64,000 nt of DNA from Haliclystus octoradiatus (lineage: Eukaryota; Cnidaria; Staurozoa; Stauromedusae; Haliclystidae). The stretch is taken from NCBI GenBank assembly GCA_916610825.1, contig OU744454.1, forward strand, positions 15,880,336 through 15,944,335. The letters run 5' to 3'. A program made the position numbers and the translations under genes. The notes below the pieces were generated by a model, which searched no databases, was not told the origin of the DNA, and saw only the letters and a list, made by a program, of their open reading frames with translations. This document shows, piece by piece, positions 39,601 through 49,300 of this stretch (the first letter of the stretch is position 1; the number at the start of each line of letters is the position of its first letter).

Positions 39601-42600
39601 TTTCAACACAAGTAAGTTTCTACTGTTTTATTAATCACATGGATGGCTCTCTGGAAACATATGCGTATAACAACCATCGCAATCCTTGCAGTTTTTTGAA
39701 AAACAGAATTAAATTAATAAATTAAAATAAATAATGCTTTGAAGAGGATTTGAACTAAAAAATTCAAGTTACCTAATCTCCACCGATTAGCTCAGATGGC
39801 AGAGCAACCGAACTTCAGATCGGATCATATCTAATCGACTGTGGTTCAAATCCCCCTTAGGTCAACTCAGCCTTGAAACATCAAATGAGTACCATCTGAG
39901 GATTGCGGATGGAATGGTCCAGAGAGAATTGCATTGTGAGTAGCTGCGGCGCATCGTTGCGCATTGACAATCAAGACCTATCTGCCATGAAATCTGTTGA
40001 AATTGATCTGCAATGTCGCGGCTGAGATCAACAAAAGAGCGTTTAAAATCATTGCTCTCAGCAAAAAAAGCCACTCATCTAGAAATAGAGGAGTGGTACG
40101 GGTGCCTTCGGTAGGGCAACACCGTCTACATTTTACTGTTGCCATTGAGCCACGGTCGGTGAGGGTTTAGGTTGCAAATTAGTATTTAAAAATATCACAT
40201 GATATTAAAATTATCACATGATATTAAAAATATCACATGATATTAAAAACATCACATGATATTAAAAATATCACATGATATTGACCCTAACTTCCTAACA
40301 GATTCCTAGAGGACCTAGGGTCGAGGGAAACACGTGATTGAGCGTGTGACGTCATAAAGGATCAATGTTGACTGGTGTGTGACGTCATAAAGGATCAATG
40401 TTGACTAGCGTGTGACGTCATAGAAGATCGATGTTGACTAGCGTGTGACGCCATAAAGGATTGATGTTCACTAGCGTGTGACATCATAAAGGATCGATGT
40501 TGACTAGCGTGTGACGTCATAAAGGATCGATGTTGACTAGCGTGTGACGTCACAAAGGATCGATGTTGACTAGCGTGTGACGTCATAATTGATCGATATT
40601 GACTAGCGTGTGACGTCATAGAGGATCGATGTTGACTAGCGTGTGACGTCATAAAGGATTGATGTTGACTAGCGTGTGACGTCATAAAAGGATCGATGTT
40701 GACTAGCGTGTGACGTCATAGAGGATCGATGTAGACTAGTGTGTGACGTCATAAAGGATTGATGTTGACTAGCATGTGACGTCATAAAGGATTGATGTTG
40801 ACTAGCGTGTGACGTCATAAAGGAGCGATGTTGACTAGCGTGTGACGTCATAGAGGATCGATGTTGATTAGCGTGTGACGTCATAAAGGATCGATGTTGA
40901 CTAGCGTGTGACGTCATAGAGGATTGATGTTGACTAGCGTGTGACGTCATAAAGGATCGATGTTGACTAGGGTGTGACGTCATAGAGGATCGAAGTTGAC
41001 TAGCGTGTGACATCATAAAGGAGCGATGTTGACTATGAACTAATACTGCCTGTTAGGAAAGGCATCTAGCCATTGAATCCGCACACTTCTCAACTAACAC
41101 TTACCAACTAACCAACCACCCAGATGAGAAAAACCCACTAGCTTACCCGGTTTGTGGCTTATTGATCAATGCAAAGTGTAAAGCAATTCCCATATAATAA
41201 TGACGGCAACGACAAATACCGTACAGTACTGTACAATACTGTAATGTTTAATTATCAATGATATTATTATATGTTGAAAGAAAAGATTGTATGAATTCTT
41301 ACCATCAATAACGATGAATTAATTATTGATTGTCTTCATTATTTCTTTTAGCTCACACAAAATACCAAAATTACCAAAGATACTAATCCTGACCTATTCA
41401 TTTTCACTATTTCATCTCTCAAGGTAATTAATTAAATCACTTGGTTAATTAAATATAATCACACAACATCATTTAATGTGGAATCAGAAAGTGCATTGCT
41501 GTCGCATTCAAGTATCTTGGGAATGATCCTATGTTTGATGTATTATCTTTCCTTGTGTTTCAAATATTTAATCTTTTTTTTAACTTTTTTGCTGTTACAG
41601 GGTATAACTTCAAAATTCAGTTCTTCGTCAAAACAGACACAGCTTGCTGTATCAATTGTAGCGCATTGCATTGAAAAGGTATTTATATGAAGTACTAAAG
41701 GGATAGTAGCATTTTTATTCCAAGCTGAAATTAACGTAATCATAGGATCACATAAATCTGTACTGATTTGTATCTAAATTTGCGTATAGTATAGATAATC
41801 ACATTCTAGGAATGTGCTGTCCCTCTTACGCCTCACATATTTGCTTCACAAAGAACGCCACAAGTCACGGTCAGGCATAGCTGACAAAGAAACTTGTAAA
41901 TAACACAATTCATGATACAAACTATTAAGAAAAGGTACTACTTGCACATAGCCCCGTCAAAGCATCTCCTTCAGTTGCCAGTGAAGGATGTCATGCAGCG
42001 GTTGTGGAGCATACGTCTTTGACAGGGTCCGACAAAAGTGGGGATCCTAGATCCCGAAGGCTAGACATAATTCAAATAATGCTAAGAAAATTGATGTTTT
42101 AATGATTGGTCAAACATCAACAAAAGAATTCCGAAGAAAATTTTGAAATGCCTCTAGGATGCCTGAAGGCTGAACCTTTTGTTGGACCCTGGTCTTTCAA
42201 TGTGACTTAAAAAATACATATATAACTTTCTTAACTTTCTTAACTTGATATCTTGCGTATAGCATTGAAGGAAAAAATGTTAAAATTAAATAATAATCAC
42301 AAAAAATCAAGAGCATAAAATTACATAGCCTACATCAGTTATTCAGTTACCGGTATTTAGAAAAAATAATTTTTAAATTATTTTTACACTTGATAAGTTC
42401 TGTATTTGATTTATTCGAAACATGAAATTATCATCAAAGCTAACCTGTATACTGTATCCCAAAATAAATCTGTACGGATTATTAGTTACACGGATGTTTA
42501 GATACACAGTTAATTATCTGAATAAATTGATTTACTCTTTTTCTTTAGCTTTCAAATGATTTGCAACAGCTATACGATGGCAACATTTTATCCATGGTAA

Positions 42601-45154
42601 CAAATCTTGGAGTATTATCTAGGTATGCAATCCACTCTCAGCAGTATAATACTTTTTATATTTCTTTTTATATTATTTAACCTAAAGTATAATCAAACGC
42701 ATTCCAGAAAAACACATTTGAGCCTGACAATGAATTGTGTACTGAACCCCTTCTTCATGTTCTGCTTTTCTATAAATCAAATATGAACAATTTTCAGAAT
42801 TGAAGCAGATTTCAGAAAATGTTCACCCTTGTGAACTCTTGTTATTGTCATTCAACCTCAAAGAAACCTGTATTTGTATTAGGGCCCGTGAAACCAGGGG
42901 AATAACCAGCTTGGCAGCCATTATGGTTTCTTTGGATAGACACTGGTGGGGAAAACGGCTGTTTTGCCTTGATTTTTATTCAGAAAATAATACATTACAT
43001 AGGTCTTTGAATTTTGTGCTGTTGTCATGGAAAGATTTCATGAAAATAAAAAGGTTTTTCCCCTTTATCCTGACCAGGGACACCAGAATGCATAATCAAT
43101 GTTTGAATTTGAATTTAAGTCTTTGTTGTGTTTTGTCTAACAGATCAAATTTCAATGATAATGATGTCAAATCAATGTTTCATCATTTAAAATCACAAAT
43201 TGGCAGTCAAGATTTTACAACTTTTGAAAGAAACCTTCCTGACATTCATATCATCAAAGACATTGTAAGTTCTTCTTCATGTTCATATTTTGTTTACGTT
43301 GGCACTAAGGAATGTTGTCTGGTATATGTCTAGCTGTATTACATGACAATCACACATTTCTGTATTGCGTCAAACGTAGAACGAGGAACCTTATGATCTG
43401 AGCAACATTCTCCAAATCGGAAAGTTTCATCTATCATTTGATTACCTACTGTAGCTATTTTGCTGTTGTAGCTGTTGTATCCTCACAGTTAAAGCTTTTG
43501 TAAAACCTGTTTTGAAGGCATACAGTTGAACTTTAATATTGCGTTCATATGCAATGATTTTAAAAATCAAGTGTTTCAATTTAAACATTGCTGCTTTTAA
43601 TATCTTCAGGCAGACACAGCCAAGTCAGGTTTATGCAACTCATTAAAGAACAGTTTGGCTGGTTTCAACAAAGACATCAAGGTACAATTTGTGGCATACA
43701 ATACAATCTCATGGTTTAAAATACACACACACACGCATACTACAATAAACCCCCACTGTCAAACTTAAGACTTTTGGTTGAATTCAGACCATTACAGCAC
43801 CTCTAATACAGCACCCATTTCTTTATCAAACCGAAAACATCTCCTGCTCTTTTTGGTGTTCATGTTTTCGCGTTAGCTCTACCGCTATACATTTTGTTAT
43901 TTGATCAGTTGAACTTTAATGTCTTTTATTTGTAATATTTACATCTACCTTTATTTAAACTGTTTTCATGTGTTTGTATAATTATTTAATTTACAGTTGA
44001 ATTGCGTCCATGAAACAAAGGCACCAAGAGTTGCACGCAGGTCTATCCTCGGGACTGAAGTGAGTATTATTACTTATACGCTGTAAAGACAATTTAAAAG
44101 GATATTGCGGTATTGATTGCCATGGACCCCAATGTACAATCAAACCTGCTATAACGGTCACCTATATACAGTGGCCACCTGTTGATAATGGCCACTCTTG
44201 AAATAGTGTGAATTGTCTGAAATAGTATTTTCAATGGCACGCTTCCTAATTTAAATTACAGTACAGTCAAACAAACCTTCAAAATGTTCAAAATGGCTGA
44301 TTAACAGAAATCATTTCAATAAGATATATATGTTTATGTAACAACGAAGAAGGATGCTTTCTTGTTTATTCTTGTACGATCTTGCTTCGGTTTTCTCATG
44401 CTTTTTAGCGTTTGCCTGTACTGACGTCATTGTAATTTTGGAAATTAACATATTTTGGGAAGCGTGCAATTGAATCAACCATGCGTATTAAGGTCATCTG
44501 CATAAAGTGGTCAATCTATCTACCTCTCATAGCTGGCTGTTATATGCAGGTTTCACAGTAACAGGAGAATATCTCCTCAAATATGCAAAAAAGTCCACAC
44601 AATATGGTCTGACAAAAGTTAGATATTTGACAGAATTATTTTTCTGTAGTTTCTCTGTGAATCTATTCTAGAGATATTATTATTGTACCCAATTTAAAGG
44701 GCAACATTGACCGGTAGTCACTAGAAGCTTAAAGTTGAATTGATCTTATCAATGTCACTCATGGCTTCAAGGTTCAAGTTACAGCATGTTTTCAGGCACA
44801 GAAACAATACGAACAACAAACACGGTAGAGCCCGCCGGTCAAGTTTGCCCCAAAAACCAAAATATGGTTATTCACTCCCTCTCAATAAGGGCCACCCTGT
44901 CTTCAATGGGCAACTTTTTCAACTAGTACTTATTGTGTTTGTTTAATTTTCAGGATAATGCTGACGACCCTGACACACTCAATATTGCGTCACGATATTC
45001 GCCTGATTTTCCTGTCATCTTTAACATTTGGTTGTGGTTATTGATTTTACTCTTTCTCATTGTTTACATCATATCATTGATGATGTGGTATATGGACCCT
45101 GGTAGGGATAGTATCATCTACAGAATGACCAGCCAAAGAATCAAAACAGACTGA
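33623..45154 (+). CDS. ATP6AP2: Prorenin receptor / V-ATPase accessory protein 2, 18 exons
   Basis: ATP6AP2 is a type I membrane protein needed for V-ATPase assembly; its ectodomain is released by furin-type cleavage. Exons: 33623-33677, 33760-33818, 33904-34036, 35266-35346, 35914-35960, 36734-36853, 37373-37426, 37958-38023, 38129-38165, 39173-39243, 39558-39611, 41352-41423, 41601-41678, 42549-42622, 43144-43264, 43610-43681, 43997-44059, 44954-45154. They encode 485 residues in one frame. Residues 1-19 form a signal peptide (FFNKLALVAVIVCYSNA). VGDIFSRPKAAV aligns with human VGNLFHRPRATV, and LQQLYDGNILSMV with MYSLYGGNAVVELV. RVARR at about 409-413 is a furin-type site just before the membrane stub. 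The transmembrane helix is about 438-464, and the tail [20 protein letters not shown] is nearly identical to human [20 protein letters not shown]. The ectodomain is about 135 residues longer than in human (350 residues in total). Confidence 0.95.
36092..36175 (+). repeat. tRNA-like SINE head, truncated
   Basis: GGATTAGCTCAGATGGCAGA is almost identical to the start of the longer tRNA-like repeat at 39782, and CGAACTTCA follows in both. The box B here is degraded (TGTTCAAATTTCAG), so this is a 5' fragment in an ATP6AP2 intron rather than a tRNA gene. Confidence 0.65.
38930..39088 (+). mobile_element. MITE family 2 (hAT-like), copy
   Basis: The left end (TAGGGTCCAGCAAAATTAGA) and right end (CCTTTTGTCGGACCCTG) are inverted relatives of the copy at 42023. 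The internal words ATGCCTCTAGA and AGAAGGCTGAACCTTTTGTC also match. It is about 159 bp long and lies in an ATP6AP2 intron. Confidence 0.7.
39782..40180 (+). repeat. tRNA-headed SINE-like element
   Basis: Starts with GATTAGCTCAGATGGCAGAG, a textbook D-arm/box A, followed by GTGGTTCAAATCC, a good box B. The spacing leaves an anticodon-arm region and a long insertion that do not form a clean cloverleaf. About 300 bp of non-tRNA body follows and runs into the short tandem array at 40191. A second copy of the head is at 36092, supporting a dispersed SINE family rather than a tRNA gene. Confidence 0.65.
40191..40282 (+). repeat. Short tandem array, about 20-bp unit, 5 copies
   Basis: Five near-identical units of the form AATATCACATGATATTAAAA follow each other. 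Each unit is nearly self-complementary (ATATCA...TGATAT) around a CACATG E-box-like core. It lies between the tRNA-like SINE and the 33-bp minisatellite. Confidence 0.85.
40342..41035 (+). repeat. 33-bp minisatellite, 21 units, most carrying TGACGTCA
   Basis: I count 21 units of a 33-bp repeat (consensus GTGTGACGTCATAAAGGATC then GATGTTGACTAGC). Eighteen keep the perfect 8-bp palindrome TGACGTCA, the consensus CREB/ATF site (CRE); one has TGACGCCA and two TGACATCA. Because 33 is a multiple of 3, the array reads open on the minus strand as an 11-residue repeat (MTSHASQHRSF); this is a by-product of the period, with no splice sites or homology. It lies in the ATP6AP2 intron 39612-41351 and is followed directly by a SINE-tail copy. 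Confidence 0.93.
41036..41175 (+). repeat. SINE-tail copy next to the minisatellite
   Basis: GGCATCTAGCCATTGAATCC, GCACACTTCTCAACTAACAC, CAACCACCC and CTAGCTTACCCGGTTTGTGG match the tail of the SINE at 6635 and the copy at 2681. The tRNA-like head is absent: the minisatellite begins exactly where the head-body junction would be expected. Confidence 0.65.
42015..42199 (+). mobile_element. MITE family 2 (hAT-like) with 8-bp target duplication
   Basis: The element spans 42023-42191 (169 bp), starting CAGGGTCCGACAAAAGTGGG and ending CCTTTTGTTGGACCCTG, i.e. inverted ends of about 16 bp. The flanks GTCTTTGA (42015-42022) and GTCTTTCA (42192-42199) match at 7 of 8 positions. An 8-bp duplication and CAGGG termini are typical of hAT transposons. 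No coding capacity. It lies in an ATP6AP2 intron; a relative is at 38930 and weaker ones near 57735 and 58670. Confidence 0.82.
44140..44562 (+). mobile_element. MITE family 1 ends flanking about 200 bp of other sequence
   Basis: The left part has AAACCTGCTATAACGGTCAC and CAGTGGCCACCTGTTGATAA. The right part has AAGTGGTCAATCTATCTACC and CTGGCTGTTATATGCAGGTT, with CACAGTA at the end. Both match the family at 3394. The unmatched middle (about 44275-44455) suggests either two partial copies or one copy with an insertion. It lies in the last ATP6AP2 intron. Confidence 0.6.
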
Positions 45155-46374
45155 GGACACTCGCTACTATATGATCACATTGCTAATGACGGCATTTAGC
45201 GTGAGTTAGAATTTGTCATTGATTTTCATTTTGATATTGTTTTGTTTTCAATCAGCTATTAAATTTATCTGCAAGCATTAATTAGTTGTCTTGGTCTCTC
45301 GAGTCTCACCTATTCTGGATTTTTAAGTACCTCAAGATGCAATATTCTGTTTAGGCAGTGTTGAAAAGGAGAAGAATGGTATTTTGTGCTTCCAAGGAAG
45401 ACCTTGCATGCTAACGCTTCTGGTCAGGTGAGCAATTAACCTATGAAGATTGCACTGCGAAGATCTTCCTACCTGAGACCTTTTCTATGTTGACGGTTCC
45501 CATTAAAAAACTAGTTTCCCTGCCAATGTCCACTACATATAACTTAGCGCGCAAACTTTTTCTCCTAAATTTGAAATCCACAAATTCATTATGTCACATT
45601 CTGTCAGCAGCAAAATAGTTTTTATGTTTCATTGATGCTGCACATTTGTTATTTTCTGTTACTTGAAATGAAAAAGTAATTTAAATAAGAATTACATCAA
45701 GTTTTACAAAAAGGTATAATTCATTAATTTGATCAACAACGATACCATGACAACATCAATACAGTGGTCTGATTGGTTTTAAATATTGTTTGCAAAAAGG
45801 TAGAATCAGCTCCACTGTTCCAACTACAAATTTTGACGAAGAAAAATGGTACAGCTGATCCTGCGTGACTTGAACATCACACAGTTACACATGCCTAATA
45901 TCAGCTGTTTTAGCCGCAAAAGATTCGTTGCAACAGACCAAATTTTGTCTAATGGAAACCTTATTGCAACAATCAATGTGAATGAATTTTAAATTTCTTC
46001 AATAGCAAATATTTGGGAATCATAAATGGTCTGCTTTTTAGCCAGACCTTTCAACTGTCACGTGCTAAGAATCAAATAATTACAGAGGATACAATCTTTT
46101 CTCACAGGTGCGTTTAATTTGGTTGTTCAACCCTACATACTCATTTGTAAAGTCTGTCTTCCATAAAAATATGAAAATATGTAATAAAAAGTTTTTAAAA
46201 CTTAATTTATACTGAAAAATGTATTAATAAACTATCCATCAGTACAAATATGTATGGTATATACTAACCGATACTATATACAAGTTAGTAATATTAAGAA
46301 TAATATCCCCCAATGAATTACCAACATTAAATAATGTTTGATACATTGCTGTTTAGGGTTATAAAAGTATTATT
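45155..46374. other. Convergent 3' flank between ATP6AP2 and DKC1
   Basis: The two genes end tail to tail across 1.2 kb. AATAAA words on the plus strand near 46182 and 46223 could end a long ATP6AP2 3' UTR. On the minus strand an AATAAA overlaps the DKC1 stop codon itself. No additional gene was recognised. Confidence 0.5.
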
Positions 46375-49300
46375 TTATTCTTCGTTTTCTTCATCTTTAG
46401 TTTTGCTTTTCTTCTTCTTCTTCTTCTCCTTCTTTGAAATTGACTGAAACAAAAGATAAACAAATAAATAAATAAACAAAAGATAAACAAATAAATAAAT
46501 AAATTTGAAACGAAAAATATCAAACATAAATGCTCTTGGATAATTAATTTACCTCATCAGCTTCAATGGTTGTGTCAGCTTGACTTGTATCCATGTCATT
46601 TTCTTTTTTGGATTTCTTATTTTTCTTGTGCTTTTTCTCTTTTTTGACAGTCTCTTCTGCTTCGCTGCTGTCTGAAGATACATGCTTTCGCTATTTAAAA
46701 AAAATAAATAATAATAATAAATAGATCGATATTTGGATTTACAGTAAACTTCTATTTAATTCATAACATTTTCAAACAAGTTACCTTTGATGGTGCACTG
46801 ACATCGTCATCCTTATCTTTCTTCTCTTTTTTTACTTTCTTTTCTTTCTTCACTTTCACTTCTTCAATTTCAGCTTTTACAGTTGTTCTGGTAAGGACGA
46901 AAACAAATCTAATTAGTATTCAAATAATTCCGTAAAAGTGATGCTATACAGTATAGGGACCTTGTATGTGTGTATTCTTTGCAAATTTTCTTTTTCCAAA
47001 TTATATATGACCAATGCAATTAACCAGCTTCAAAATAATGATGGGTTAGGGGAAATTAAACCAGAGCTAAATTAAAACTTTAGCTCACAGTTTGATGCAA
47101 ACTTTGAATCACCAGGAAATTACTGTATGCTAACTGTTTATACATATCTTTTTTGTTTTGATTAACTAGGGTATGTATATGTTGATATGGTTTAATTCTC
47201 AAAATGTTGTCCAGCCAAACAAATTCATCTACTTTGTTATATTTCATGATAAAAATTAAAATTAAGTTTAAACATTTAATTTACCCGTCAGAGAAATCTT
47301 TCCAACCTTTGGGTGTTTGTTCATTTTTCTTTCCAAATTTATCTAATTTGCCAGCAACAATCATTTTCTTAGTTTCCATGGCCTAAAGAATGATTTTTTA
47401 TCGATATTAAAAATAGTTTACTGAGAAACAAATAAGGCAGTAAAATTATAATATCCAATCGTAAACATACCTTTGGACCCAGACCCCATTTACGAGGATA
47501 TGTGTCTCTCTCCATAATGACACGTTTGATTTTGGCAGCAACACCGTGGTCGCATGTCGCGAGCGTTGCAGTCGTCATTAGTGCAATACCTGAAAGCAAC
47601 ACAAACAAACAAATAATATTCCTTGAGTGGAAGTTATCAATGTTGACATTTAGACATAAATGTATACTAAATATAACATTACTCAAGTGGTCACTATAGA
47701 CAGGTGGCTTTTGTAAGGAGGAACACTGTTTTACAACGAACATGACAACATACATAATTGATCTATTTGTGTAACATACCAACTGCAATGGCTTCTCCTT
47801 TCGTTGTGATCATGACAATTTCTTGGTTGAGTTCAATGCCAGATTCATATCTCAATAATCCAGGTAACATGAGTTTGGCACCATAGCAAATAGCATTAAC
47901 CTACATAGATGAATGATAAAAAAATGAAAATCATCGTTACCGGAAGTGCAAAAGTGAAAATTACAAGTAGAGCTGTTTGGTAAATTGCACAAAATGTTAG
48001 CCTTCAAAGAACCTGGGGGTGCACCGACGCGGACTCAAACTACAGTCTCATGCACAGAGTGCAGTCAGTGCAATTACCAGTGCACAAGAATATAAACAAG
48101 AAATATCCCGACAGATCTCCAGAAACTGTACTTACTGCGCTGTCCTTGACAACCAATCGTTTATGTGACGTCAATAATGCTTCAAGTGGCTGAACGACTC
48201 GTCTCAGATATGATTCTGCAATCAACATAGAAGATTAAATTGACTTCAATATCCTGAAGACAACAGTGAGAAAATTGAAAATATCTTATTATTGGACCCA
48301 CCATCTTGATTATTGTCATATTGCCATTGGGCGTCAAGAACATCATGCATCGTGTAGAGATTGGTCTAAAAATAAATACAGAATCAATTTGACTGATCAA
48401 CAATATATTTTACACCCAAATCAAAGTTGAAGCTCATTTAACACCCAGTGAAAATTGGCTATGAAAGAGAGCGCAGATGTTAAAGTGATAGTTTGGCCAA
48501 TGCACTGAAACCTGTATATAACAGTCACCATTGGCCACTATGAACAGGTGACCCTTACATACATGGCTTGTTCCAATAAGCCTTTTTCCAGTTTATATCA
48601 GTTCCTTTCTCTCTCATGCCTGACTGGTGAACAGATGGATGAGCATAATTCAAGGTGTTCTACCATTCCAAAATTGATAAAAATTTAGAAAAATGTAACA
48701 TGCCATGCCAAGTGATGTTAAACCTATCGAAATGCGAGTGAATACTCATTGACCAACCTTCTCTGATTGGATTCCAGAGCGTACACGTCTTAGCTCTTGC
48801 ATGTGTGCACCAACACCTAGCAACAAACCCAGATGGACACAAAGAGTTCTGACGTAGGTACCAGCCTCACAACTGAGCCAAAAGACAGCTGAAAAAAACA
48901 AAATTTACTTTGATAACAACAACCCAAAATATGATGAATCTGCATCTGCCAAACCCTAATTAATTACCAAGATGTTTTTCATTGTCAAATTCAAAAAGTT
49001 TGCTTTCGTAGATTGTACGGACCCTCAACTGTCTCTTAACAGCTGAGATTAGAGGTGGGCGTTGGAATAGCGCTCCAGTCAAAGTTTCCATTGCCTACGT
49101 CAAGAAAATTAATTCATTTAGATCCACATAGACATTGTGAAGGTATTGATTGAATTACGTTACTTACTTTGGCCAGTTCTGTTTCGCTCTTCAAAGCATT
49201 GTGAAATCGTGCAATGCAAACATACTCTTTCCCTAACAGAGAAGAGATATAAATAAAGAATCTAATAACTTTTATGATCACAGAGAAGTCACACGCAAAT

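Noticed and set aside
39782-39862. tRNA gene
   Set aside because: Box A and box B are good, but the anticodon arm and acceptor stem do not pair properly and the head is repeated at 36092. A SINE head fits better.
40395-41016. Minus-strand open frames encoding an 11-residue repeat (MTSHASQHRSF-type)
   Set aside because: The 33-bp minisatellite period is a multiple of three, which keeps any open frame open. There are no splice sites, no homology and a frame break at the one 34-bp unit.
42800-43143. Open frame upstream of the ATP6AP2 exon at 43144
   Set aside because: This is intron sequence continuing the frame by chance; a clear acceptor (CTAACAG) precedes 43144 and the upstream exon joins there in phase.
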